DNA from: an uncultured Collinsella sp.
GTDB lineage: Bacteria; Actinomycetota; Coriobacteriia; Coriobacteriales; Coriobacteriaceae
Reading direction: 5' to 3'
DNA: 19,084 nt
Assembly: GCA_900552425.1 (NCBI GenBank)
Contig: URZR01000011.1
Coordinates: 1-19,084 of the forward strand
The position numbers were made by a program, and so were the translations under genes. Below are positions 8,219 through 15,052 of the stretch, piece after piece. Below the pieces are notes generated by a model, which saw only the letters and a list, made by a program, of their open reading frames with translations, was not told where the DNA came from and made no database searches. Within the stretch, counting starts at the first letter, position 1. Each line of letters starts with the position of its first letter.

Positions 8219-8536
8219 TTACTCTCGCACGGAATCGTTGGATGAAAGAAACGGCAGTTCTTTGGAATAGTTGACGATAACCTGCGGAACGATCGTAATG
8301 CCCAGAGCAAGTTCGAACTTTGCAATCGTCTTCAGAGTCATATTAGGTTGAGAATTCAAGAGCTTAGAAAGCGACTGAAGGCTTATGCCCATACGATTTG
8401 CCAACTCACTTTTGCTCAATCCTAAATGTTTCATCTCGCGATGAACAATAAACTCAATGTCTAGCGCATGTTCATGTGCACGAGTTTCGCTGCTTTCTGT
8501 TTCGGCGTAAAAATCAGATATATCTACTGTATTCAT
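8219..8536 (-). CDS. XRE-family helix-turn-helix protein, antitoxin-like
   Basis: 105 residues; ATG at 8536 follows GGAGAACACA. After a ~30-residue N-terminal extension comes an XRE/HigA-type domain: LGLSKSELANRMGISLQSLSKLLNSQ (about 38-63), then the domain's closing helix with MTLKTIAKFELALGI. The C-terminus is short and charged. Size and domain fit an antitoxin or small repressor. The partner would be the 57-codon ORF ending 40 bp upstream, and the 34-bp palindrome before that ORF is a good operator. Base composition is A+T-richer than the flanking genes, as expected for acquired DNA. A stand-alone regulator is the alternative. Confidence 0.85.
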   Translation of the reverse strand: MNTVDISDFYAETESSETRAHEHALDIEFIVHREMKHLGLSKSELANRMGISLQSLSKLLNSQPNMTLKTIAKFELALGITIVPQVIVNYSKELPFLSSNDSVRE

Positions 8537-8576
8537 TGTGTTCTCCGTTTCAAAAGCCAGGCATAAAAGTCAGCTC

Positions 8577-8750
8577 TCAGGCTCCAGAAGCTGATGCGAT
8601 ATTCTGGCCGATCATTGTTCGAGCGGTTAATTTCCGCTTAGGGTGTGACAACAGTTTCTGGAATTGAGAATTGTCGGGAGAAGTCGTCAGCTCCCAAAAC
8701 GGTCGACCCTTGGGGTCTCTGTATTCGACAAGCTCATATCCTTCTACCAA
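8577..8750 (-). CDS. Small TTG-start ORF upstream of the HTH gene, candidate toxin
   Basis: 57 residues (MVEGYELVEYRDPKGRPF at the N-terminus, read from a TTG start). A very good ribosome site, GGGAGGTGG, lies five bases before the TTG, and the coding frame starts just after a 34-bp palindrome. It ends 40 bp before the HTH start codon. The N-terminus vaguely recalls HigB/Gp49-type RNases (YEVEFY.D..G), but the rest does not match and the length is about half the usual. It could be a truncated toxin, a new small toxin, or a leader peptide. I do not recognise the family. Confidence 0.45.
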   Translation of the reverse strand: MVEGYELVEYRDPKGRPFWELTTSPDNSQFQKLLSHPKRKLTARTMIGQNIASASGA

Positions 8751-8767
8751 GGACCACCTCCCATTTC

Positions 8768-8801
8768 TAGTTACACTTAACTTATAAGTTAAGTGTAACT
8801 A
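8768..8801. promoter_or_regulatory. Perfect 34-bp palindrome, probable operator/promoter of the HTH operon
   Basis: Each 17-base half mirrors the other exactly with no spacer; the half-site core is GTTACACTTAACTT. The centre reads TTATAA, which could be a -10 element in either direction. It lies directly upstream of the ribosome site of the 57-codon ORF, where XRE-type antitoxins usually bind to repress their own operon. Confidence 0.75.
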
Positions 8802-8879
8802 TTCAAATACAAATAACAAGGCATAAGCTAGATTCCGCAGCCCCAAATCGATAAACTATCCAACCAAGCTGGATCTCAA

Positions 8880-9006
8880 TCCAGAAGTATGCGGCAAATT
8901 CTAGACATGCAGACCACACCGTATAGCGACAACGCTTTTACCTGCGGTTTCTTTTCATGAAATGGGCATCGTGCTCGAGGGTTCCAATATTTGCCGCATA
9001 CTTCCG
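8880..9006. repeat. Structured intergenic repeat, copy A
   Basis: A 127-bp unit whose ends form a perfect 16-bp inverted repeat (8884-8899, GAAGTATGCGGCAAAT, with 8989-9004). It aligns along its length with copy B (shared terminal GAAGT..GCGG and ACTTCCG, internal ACCTGCGGTTT and GACCA). The spread of matches suggests two diverged copies of one element that folds as a long stem. Minus-strand ORFs over this area look like chance readings. Confidence 0.65.
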
Positions 9007-9015
9007 TCGGGCGAT

Positions 9016-9143
9016 TCCGGAAGTGCGGTGAAAAACCGAGATCGACCGACCAGACCCCTGTTTTAGGCTTCCGAGACCTGCGGTTTTGTTGCCGAAAATC
9101 CGTTTGTGTTCGGAGGTTTCCGATTTTCCCCGCACTTCCGGAA
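9016..9143. repeat. Structured intergenic repeat, copy B
   Basis: A 128-bp unit directly following copy A in the same orientation. Its ends are inverted repeats: CCGGAAGTGCGG near 9017-9028 pairs with CCGCACTTCCGG at 9130-9141, and imperfect pairing extends inwards (GAAAAACCGA with TCGATTTTC-like bases). The equal length and shared internal motif with copy A point to a mobile or multicopy intergenic element. Confidence 0.65.
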
Positions 9144-9222
9144 AACGAGACAAAACCAGGCGCCCTAAAACTGAAGACGCGATAAGAGACCCCTTCGAAA
9201 ACAACCTCTTAAGCAGTTCGGC

Positions 9223-9747
9223 CTAAATCTCCCGAACGACGAGCCTGCCCTCCAACATGAGCTTGTGTGCGAGGTTGTTGCTACGTCCAGCAGTACCAAG
9301 CGAGGAGCCATAGTAATCAAGGAGGGCGAGAACCTTGGCCACCTCTGACTCGCAAACACCCTTGGCATAGCTTGAGTATAGGAAGACCAGGCTGGTATGC
9401 CCGTTATACAAATCCACCGTGCTAAAAATAGACTCAAAGTACGAATAATCGGCTCGCGAAAGCGAATGGCCAAAAAAGACTATCGAAGATGTCTCAAGAC
9501 CATCCCCTCCCCTTTGCAAAGGATGAGCAATCGAGCCGCTTGAAACCCCTCGAGCGGACTTCAACACACGATATGTCTTGGTAAATGGGAGGATATCCCG
9601 ATCATCCAAATTGGCGAAACCGTCGATTCCAAAAATGCTTTCACCATCAAGCGTGCCGTGGATATTGACAAGATCGGCATCTCCAAACTGCTGTTTTAGC
9701 CAACGATATGGAAGTATAGTCCTGCAAAGAACCGAACGAGACGGCAT
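9223..9747 (-). pseudogene. AbiH-like abortive-infection protein, C-terminal fragment
   Basis: 174 residues readable from ATG at 9747. AbiH-type landmarks are DLVNIHGTLDGESIFGID (about 25-42) and the later VFFGHSLSRADYSYFESIF (about 89-107) followed by a hydrophobic strand TSLVFLYS. In AbiH proteins, usually over 300 residues, these occur in the second half. The N-terminal half with its IGNGFD-type start is absent. The frame has a stop just upstream of 9747, and the DNA there belongs to another gene's 5' end (9696-9854). The fragment therefore looks like the remains of a deletion or recombination. Low-level translation by reinitiation cannot be excluded. Confidence 0.75.
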
Positions 9748-9854
9748 AGTCGGATATCACGCCTCAGGCAATCTACCGTGGTTGCATCAGTCGCCACCCC
9801 ACGGCTTTCTAGGAGTTCGTTTAGTTGAGCGAAAGTCTTAAACTCTTTTGCCAA
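9696..9854 (-). pseudogene. 5' fragment of an Abi-family gene joined to the AbiH remnant
   Basis: A TTG start at 9854 with AGGAG six bases upstream gives 52 codons. The first ~33 residues (AKEFKTFAQLNELLESRG...) match the usual opening of Abi_2/AbiD-type proteins (KTF..QL..L..RG). After LRRD near 9757 the sequence loses that resemblance (IRLCRLVRFF) and overlaps the AbiH reading frame until a stop at 9696. I infer that the junction between two unrelated genes lies at about 9750-9757. The fragment is not obviously derived from the intact Abi gene at 10233, whose N-terminus is different. Confidence 0.6.
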
Positions 9855-10232
9855 AACAAGCTCCTAAAATCAAAGGGCCGTTGCCGGAAGTCTCCGGACA
9901 ACGACCCTTCTTTGTCATCGCCTCACTTAGAGTCCACGACGACTGCATCACTACTGGGATAGTACCCTAAAGTCATCGCTGATGCGACGCATAGAGGAAT
10001 TACATTCGGTGTTCGACTCTTTCGTGAGTCTCTAATCGGCCATCAACGGAGACCGATATTCTTAGTCTCGATTGGCCCATCGGCGAAACGTTACTTGACT
10101 GTCGAATGCTTGAGATATGCTGCGTTCAGCGCTTCCAGGAATGCTGTGGGCCATACGGCGTATGGCTGCGCAAGGCTGTCGAGCTGTACAATAATCGAGC
10201 TATTTATTACTTGTAGACATGCGGGAGGCTGC
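9855..10232. other. 378-bp gap between divergent abi fragment and intact abi gene
   Basis: No convincing gene. It holds the terminator-like hairpin at 9873-9909, several short stems (GACTC/GAGTC near 10017-10033, GAGAC/GTCTC near 10052-10074) and a perfect 7-bp hairpin GCCATAC-GGC-GTATGGC at 10150-10166. A possible weak promoter, TTGACT (10095) with TATGCT (10116, spacer 15), points at the Abi gene. The density of small stems would suit a structured leader or a small RNA, but that is only inference. Confidence 0.5.
9873..9909 (-). terminator. Terminator-like hairpin with no obvious gene to terminate
   Basis: AAGGG, CGTTG and CCGGA arms pair with TCCGG, CAACG and CCCTT across loop AGTC, with one mismatch and one bulged base. 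On the minus strand it is followed by TTTGATTTT, like a terminator. On that strand nothing lies upstream except the start of a divergent gene, so it is either a leader structure or a relic of the rearranged locus. Confidence 0.55.
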
Positions 10233-11195
10233 ATGGATGAATTTCGACCCAAGCCTTGGTTGACTCCTGCTCAGCAAGTTAAGCATCTTGAGTCGGAGGG
10301 CATTAAATTCGAGCTTACTTCGAAGGATGATGCTGAACGGTATCTCGAGAAGAACAATAACTTCTTTCGCATCAAACTATTTCGAAAGGGTTTTCCAACG
10401 TATGTGGGCGGGCCGAATGACGGTCTGTTCATTAACCTTGATTTTGGAATGCTTCGCGATCTTGCAATCATTGACTATGAATTTCGCCAGGTGCTTCTTT
10501 CGATTTCAATCGATGTTGAGCATTTTTCGAAACTGCAGCTGTTGAGGTTCTTGGAAGCGCATCAAGATGACGGGTACTTGATTGTCGAGAAGTACATTTC
10601 TTCTAAAGATCAGAAGTTAGATAATGGGAAAATGGTTAATTTAGTTAAATCGGAAATCAACCGAGGTGCAAACGGATGCTATACAAACCAAATAATTGCT
10701 GATTACCCTGGTTATCGTTATCCAGTTTGGGCATTTGTCGAGCTTATTCCTTTTGGAACCTTCAACAATTTTCTTCTTTATGTTGCAAAGAGATATCGAG
10801 ACAAAAAACTTCAAAGCCGTTTCTATCAACTTCAAAGCGTTAAAGCTCTCCGTAATGCCTGCGGGCATAATAACTGCATTATTGATGACCTTAAGGGAGG
10901 GGATCCTTCTTATCAGATTGGCCGCAATGTTAAAAACGCTCTACGGGCTATCGGCTATTCGGATATCACCCTTTCAACGAAGTTGAGCAATGACAGGATT
11001 CAGCAAATTGCGACGACTCTTTATTTGCATCATCTGATTGCATCTTCTGGCGTTGTCGCGGCAAAGGGCGTTCAGCTTCACCAATCTGTTGATCGCATGT
11101 ATCGTAATGCTCAGTATTACGATAAAAATGACCCTGTAAAATCGTCCTTCAGCTTTTTCAAAGGAATGATCGATGCGTGGTACCCGATAGTCTGA
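10233..11195 (+). CDS. Abi_2 (AbiD/AbiF-type) abortive-infection protein with HEPN motif
   Basis: 320 residues from ATG at 10233, chosen because GGGAGG lies just upstream; the frame is open further but without a good ribosome site. The opening PWLTPAQQVKHLESEGIKF and NNFFRIKLF follow the Abi_2 pattern (KP.LT..EQ...L...GI, then an aromatic YRL/FRIK box). DYEFRQVLLSISIDVEHFSK (81-100) matches the conserved first helical motif and YPVWAFVELIPFGTFNNF (163-180) is the family hallmark. RNACGH (207-212) is an RxxxxH motif of the HEPN RNase type. By family knowledge these proteins cause growth arrest during phage infection through RNA cleavage. The gene is A+T-richer than the chromosome flanks. It is divergent from the broken abi locus and followed by a strong hairpin and terminator. 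Confidence 0.9.
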   Translation: MDEFRPKPWLTPAQQVKHLESEGIKFELTSKDDAERYLEKNNNFFRIKLFRKGFPTYVGGPNDGLFINLDFGMLRDLAIIDYEFRQVLLSISIDVEHFSKLQLLRFLEAHQDDGYLIVEKYISSKDQKLDNGKMVNLVKSEINRGANGCYTNQIIADYPGYRYPVWAFVELIPFGTFNNFLLYVAKRYRDKKLQSRFYQLQSVKALRNACGHNNCIIDDLKGGDPSYQIGRNVKNALRAIGYSDITLSTKLSNDRIQQIATTLYLHHLIASSGVVAAKGVQLHQSVDRMYRNAQYYDKNDPVKSSFSFFKGMIDAWYPIV

Positions 11196-11235
11196 GTCTC
11201 ATGTATCATATGTGATGATGTTTTTGTGGTGGTCG

Positions 11236-11282
11236 AGGACGCATGCTACACCATCTCCTTGAGATGGTGTAGCATGCGTCCT
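11236..11282 (+). repeat. Perfect 22-bp hairpin downstream of the Abi gene
   Basis: Arms 11236-11257 and 11261-11282 are exactly complementary with a three-base loop CTT; the arm starts AGGACGCATGCTACAC. No T run follows, so it is not an ordinary terminator. It begins 41 bp after the stop codon. It could cap a stable 3' RNA, be the processed part of an Abi-associated small RNA, or be a cruciform-forming DNA element. Confidence 0.85.
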
Positions 11283-11290
11283 GCAATACA

Positions 11291-11348
11291 AAAGCTCTTT
11301 GGGAGCTTTAAGGGCGACGCTTTCGATAAGAGAGTGTTGCCCTTTTTT
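11291..11348 (+). terminator. Double hairpin with T run ending the abi transcript
   Basis: A 7-bp stem AAAGCTC/GAGCTTT (11291-11297 with 11303-11309) is followed by a 14-bp stem with G:U pairs (11311-11324 with 11330-11343, loop GATAA) and then TTTTT. The second stem is a good rho-independent terminator for the plus strand. The first is followed by TTTTG on the minus strand, so the pair may also stop the oncoming DUF4238 transcript. Confidence 0.85.
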
Positions 11349-11430
11349 CATGCGTGCAATGATTTTCAGGCTAGTCAAGGATTAAAAACCATATAACCCG
11401 ACCAGCCGGCTCAATACACAGCTCCGCAAG

Positions 11431-12321
11431 CTAAACCCTAGGCCTATAACCCTTAATTAGCCGTTCCAAACAAGAGGGGCTACTTGCCATCAGAAAATCC
11501 CATGATAAATTGCCGTTCATTAACATGCGATTTAAATAATCAACCTTAGCGTTTGTCTCATAGACAATGTTGACACTTCGGCCATTTGCCTGCCTACGAT
11601 AAAATAGAGCAGCGTAACGGGGGCTGAGCGGAAAATAAATGACGCAAGGATTTGCATCGTGTTCATTTGTCCATGCCACGCACGCTGGCAACGAAGCGGT
11701 AGCGAATTCGGAGCCCTCGGGGGCAACGCAAAACCTGCAATCCATATCACGAAACAAGTCTATTAAGGAATAAATAGGAGTCCCCTTATAACGCTCGAAG
11801 AGCACCGTATCCAAGTAAAGAAATTCAACAGCCGGTTTAAGCTCGCCATCTAATCCAGTTAAATCCGCACACACAACGTTACCATTCAAATAGCGTCCGG
11901 TAGCTTCAAGCTCTTTGGAGCGGTTGCAGGCTGCACCCCTCACCACGTTCAACCACATTGGATTTCTTGCAATCAAGAAGGCCACGAGCTCAATAGCCAA
12001 ATCAACGCCATCTTTGTTCTTCGGCAATTCACCACGGTCGAGACAATTCAGCAACGATTGATAAGCAGGAGCAAGTTTGCTTTCAGTTTTGCCCAACTTA
12101 TCTTCAATGACGCCCTTCTCGATGAATCCGTCATCGCCCTGGAATCCACGTCGCCTGATCTCATAGAGGTAGTTTTCTGCACAAACGTTTTCGGGCTTCG
12201 TTAGAAAGATGGGTTTCAACCCACCAGCATCGCGCCTTACAACGCTGAGATAGCCCGAGTCATCGGTAAAAGATTTGAGATAAAAACGTGGCACGTAATG
12301 CTGATTCTTAACCCCGGGCAT
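11431..12321 (-). CDS. DUF4238 protein, probable partner of the DUF6119 gene
   Basis: 296 residues from ATG at 12321, preceded by GGAGAGGGG. The N-terminus carries the DUF4238 signature NQHYVPRFYLKSF (6-18), followed by ENVCAENYLYE, the usual second box. The middle is helical (about 75-135, including IARNPMWLNVV) and the C-terminal half beta-rich, with CVIYFPLSPRYAALFY (about 225-240), a conserved late box of the family. DUF4238 has no agreed biochemical function that I know of; members occur in accessory and defence regions. The gene starts 76 bp after the DUF6119 gene on the same strand with no terminator between, so they are probably cotranscribed. Confidence 0.88.
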   Translation of the reverse strand: MPGVKNQHYVPRFYLKSFTDDSGYLSVVRRDAGGLKPIFLTKPENVCAENYLYEIRRRGFQGDDGFIEKGVIEDKLGKTESKLAPAYQSLLNCLDRGELPKNKDGVDLAIELVAFLIARNPMWLNVVRGAACNRSKELEATGRYLNGNVVCADLTGLDGELKPAVEFLYLDTVLFERYKGTPIYSLIDLFRDMDCRFCVAPEGSEFATASLPACVAWTNEHDANPCVIYFPLSPRYAALFYRRQANGRSVNIVYETNAKVDYLNRMLMNGNLSWDFLMASSPSCLERLIKGYRPRV

Positions 12322-12397
12322 GAGTACGCCCCTCTCCAATTAACAAATCAATCAAGAGCAAGAGTTCCCAGCCGGCGACCGAACTAGCAGCAATGAA

Positions 12398-13963
12398 TCA
12401 ACCGCAATCGCCTCGGACCTCCTTGATTCTCGCCAATGCGACATCGATGTCCATCGCGGCCAGCTGAGAGTACACGGCATCTAGTGCCACTTTGCTGAAG
12501 AATGGAATCTCAGGCCTTACCGCATCATTTTTAGAGATAATCGCAAAAACGACCTGTTTGACCGAATCCCTTTCCAATTTAAAACAATTAGGTTCAATCT
12601 TGTCTAGAACAACCTGTGCGCACTCCCTAAAACTAGGGTCTGCCTTTACCAAACGAGCCGAGACCAAGCCCTGATTGAACAGATGGCTTAAAGTCGAAGA
12701 ACCTTGATAATGCTTAACGTGAATGAACGTACCGTCTTTGCACAAGATGTCACAAAGCTCGACCTGGCTGCCTCGACCGCCGTAGTAAATGGTCTTCTTG
12801 TCTAGCAACAACTCGGTCGAGGAATTCATCTCCACGACACGTTGGTTATACGGGCCCTCATATTCACCCTTAAAATATTCTGGGAATTCCGTTGGGTAAA
12901 GCGGAATCTTAGAGAAGCGAGATTCAATCGATGATTTGTAGTCACCATCAATTCGATACCATTTTCCATTATTTGCACAGTAACTGGCCCCTTGATATTC
13001 GACCTCGCCATATAGACACTCAGATGCGCGCCATTTATTTATCACCGAGCCCTCTGCCTGTCCAATAACAGAAATACGGGTTTTGCAAAGGTCTTCGTAG
13101 CTCTGAGGCAACTTTTCCGGTTCCGGATAGACCATGTCGAGACAAACATCGTCAAGCAAAGAACCCTTTGATCCAACACGAAAGCCGGCGACCGCCTCCC
13201 ATTCAAGGATTTCCGGCACTGCAAGCCATATATTTTGATCGTGAGCATTAATGAGGCTGATGGCTTTAGAATTCAACGCATCTTCGAGTGACCGTTTGCG
13301 CACCGGAACGATTCTGTCGACCCAATCGTATTTAGCCTTATAAGAATCAAGCACATAAACGGCATAGACAGACTTAAGATAGTCACGAATCGATTCTACC
13401 GACTCGCCAACGCTCAATGCGAGAGAATCCGATCCAGTAATAGATCCAGTTGCAAGCAGCCCATCGCCTCCGCTCACAGTCACACCCTCTAGCAAATCAC
13501 GCTCGACATCGATTTCAAAAGCATCAACTGAAGACGGAAGGGGCATTTGCTCGTCGGTCTTTCGAGCATTGCCTGAGACTGCAGTTCGTTTTAGTTTGCG
13601 AAGTCCACCATCCATCGCCTGATTGAGCGCCACTTTAAGCCCAAAGCGTTCCTCGACCGCCTCTTTATCCAGCAAAGTAAAACCATAGCCAAAAGAAATG
13701 GCAAATAGACGCTCGGCGTCCTCCGCCACGGCAACTTGAACCAGATGGAGAGCGCTTGCAGAAGAAGATAGCAAAGTATCGGACTCCAGTTGACCGTCAA
13801 AATAATCAATCCATTTTGGCGGATGAGGGTCTGATGGCTTTGTGTAAACAACCGAACCATCTTCTAGAAGGTGCCTATGGATATAGGGGTCATTGGAGTC
13901 AACGATGTCACCAATATTAAAACCCTCTTTAATGAGGTAAACCGACATCTTTTGCTTAGCCAT
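12398..13963 (-). CDS. DUF6119 / TIGR04141 sporadically distributed protein
   Basis: 521 residues from ATG at 13963 (MAKQKMSVYLIKEG); another ATG lies two codons upstream and is possible. Family landmarks: the N-terminal MSVYLIKEG strand; RLFAISFGYGFTLLD near 86-100 followed by EERFGLKVALN; DAFEIDVERDLLEGVTV near 147-163; LADxx-like strands in the middle; and the strongest box, GGRGSQVELCDILCKDG followed by FIHVKHYQGSSTLSHLFNQG (about 395-432). This pattern is the one used to define the TIGR04141 family, which is patchily distributed and found in defence islands. The CD...HVK box may belong to a nuclease-like fold, but this is inference. It is the first gene of a probable two-gene operon with DUF4238. 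Confidence 0.88.
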   Translation of the reverse strand: MAKQKMSVYLIKEGFNIGDIVDSNDPYIHRHLLEDGSVVYTKPSDPHPPKWIDYFDGQLESDTLLSSSASALHLVQVAVAEDAERLFAISFGYGFTLLDKEAVEERFGLKVALNQAMDGGLRKLKRTAVSGNARKTDEQMPLPSSVDAFEIDVERDLLEGVTVSGGDGLLATGSITGSDSLALSVGESVESIRDYLKSVYAVYVLDSYKAKYDWVDRIVPVRKRSLEDALNSKAISLINAHDQNIWLAVPEILEWEAVAGFRVGSKGSLLDDVCLDMVYPEPEKLPQSYEDLCKTRISVIGQAEGSVINKWRASECLYGEVEYQGASYCANNGKWYRIDGDYKSSIESRFSKIPLYPTEFPEYFKGEYEGPYNQRVVEMNSSTELLLDKKTIYYGGRGSQVELCDILCKDGTFIHVKHYQGSSTLSHLFNQGLVSARLVKADPSFRECAQVVLDKIEPNCFKLERDSVKQVVFAIISKNDAVRPEIPFFSKVALDAVYSQLAAMDIDVALARIKEVRGDCG

Positions 13964-14368
13964 AAACATCACCCGTCACGATCGAACCAGACAGCCACTT
14001 TATACCCGTGAATAGGCGACCGAATGCAATATCTCCACTGAATGTAGAAGGGAGAAACCCTGATTAAACGCTTCGCCGCGTTCAATTAAGACTGAACAAA
14101 AGTTGCTCTCACGGCACAAGAGCGCCCCAGGCAGCGCGAGCGTTCCCTTTTACCCGATCGCTTTGCTGGCGATGGAGAAAGCCAACAATCACCGCCCAGC
14201 AACACCCGTCGCGGGCGCGGGCTCCCAGACCATAAGGCACCGCCACTCTGAGCTGTACCAAGTGCACGTCAATCCGGGACGATGGTTTAAGGAGCCTCTC
14301 TCATTTTGGAACAAAGCCCTGGGCCCACGCGGCGGCTCAGGACACGCCCACTAACGAGAAGACTCACC
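13964..14368. other. 405-bp gap: promoter region of the DUF6119 operon and island edge
   Basis: No convincing gene. A TATAAA (minus strand, 13999-14004) lies 35 bp before the DUF6119 start, with a poorly placed TTGCAT 19 bp further up. Small inverted repeats occur at 14080-14097 (GTTCA/TGAAC). Composition changes from A+T-richer to GC-rich at about 14100, which I take as the right edge of the accessory island. The GC-rich part holds an open frame of 83 codons without a ribosome site, which I do not accept as a gene. Confidence 0.5.
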
Positions 14369-15052
14369 ATGCCTAACGGCGACATCGCCAGCCTGCTGAA
14401 GTTCGCACCCAAAGAGGCGTATATCAACGGACTGATGGACGGGCGCCTCAATATGAACGCAGCCGATTACTGCCACGGTCTGCCCGGAGAGCAGGGCTAT
14501 CCGCTAGAAGCGTCTTTAGCATACATGATGGGCATCTACGCCAACTGGCTCTTGCCGACCTGCTGCACGTTCACGGTGCGAGAGGGCGACATCGTTGACA
14601 ACGCCGTCGTAGTTACCAGGCGAATGAACGATGAGTTCAGGTGCGCCGATGACTGGATCGGCATCGTGCGGTACGACCGCTTTGAGCGGCTGCTAAATTG
14701 GGATAACGATTCTGGGGACGGCATTTCCCCACACGGCTCCATCCTCTATGGCGCCCCCTCCCCAACCTTCCCCAGAAAGTTCGCTGATGTTGACTGGGGT
14801 TCCCGTAAAATAAACCCCAACAAAATATGTGCGGAGTGCTGGCCTGGAGCTGCCTTCGGACCCTATTGGCTGCTCACCGAGAGGCTCCGCTATGAAACGA
14901 CCCCTTTACTACCTGCTCTGCGCGATCGCGTGCACGTCCATGGTCAGCGCGACGTTGCCTATGCCAGCCATCGCAGAAGCCATGCAGCCTCAGGAGACCG
15001 CCGAGCAGCAGGCACAAGCCGACGCCACGAACAGCGATACAGCCAAAGCTGA
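14369..15052 (+). CDS. Unknown protein, probably 3'-truncated, running into the next gene
   Basis: ATG at 14369 (MPNGDIASLLKFAPKEAY) has a modest GAGAAG upstream. Residues 1-175 look like real protein: LLKFAPKEAYINGLMDGRLNMN followed by CHGLPGEQG resembles the start of DUF2971-like and related accessory proteins (a short N-terminal strand, then 'G.L.MN...Y'). After about 14890 the frame overlaps the next gene's signal peptide in a different frame and becomes Arg/His/Ser-rich (HRRSHAASGDRRAAG), typical of an out-of-frame reading of Ala-rich DNA. The natural C-terminus is therefore probably lost, and the true homologous part ends near 14880. The function is unknown. Confidence 0.5.
   Translation: MPNGDIASLLKFAPKEAYINGLMDGRLNMNAADYCHGLPGEQGYPLEASLAYMMGIYANWLLPTCCTFTVREGDIVDNAVVVTRRMNDEFRCADDWIGIVRYDRFERLLNWDNDSGDGISPHGSILYGAPSPTFPRKFADVDWGSRKINPNKICAECWPGAAFGPYWLLTERLRYETTPLLPALRDRVHVHGQRDVAYASHRRSHAASGDRRAAGTSRRHEQRYSQS

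Noticed and set aside
8880..9143. CRISPR-like array
   Set aside because: Only two diverged copies, each ~128 bp with inverted ends. There are no short identical repeats with spacers.
8938..9204. 88-codon minus-strand ORF
   Set aside because: It lies across the two structured repeats; its composition follows the inverted repeats and there is no ribosome site.
10095..10232. 46-codon N-terminal extension of the Abi protein
   Set aside because: The extension has no ribosome site and no family resemblance, while ATG at 10233 has GGGAGG and starts the Abi_2 pattern.
9855..10232. tRNA or integration site at the island edge
   Set aside because: No cloverleaf and no GGTTCGA-type T-arm was found here, nor in the gaps at 7995-8218 or 13964-14368.
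14103..14354. 83-codon plus-strand ORF before the 14369 gene
   Set aside because: It starts at TTG without a ribosome site, resembles no family and has no conserved-looking pattern.
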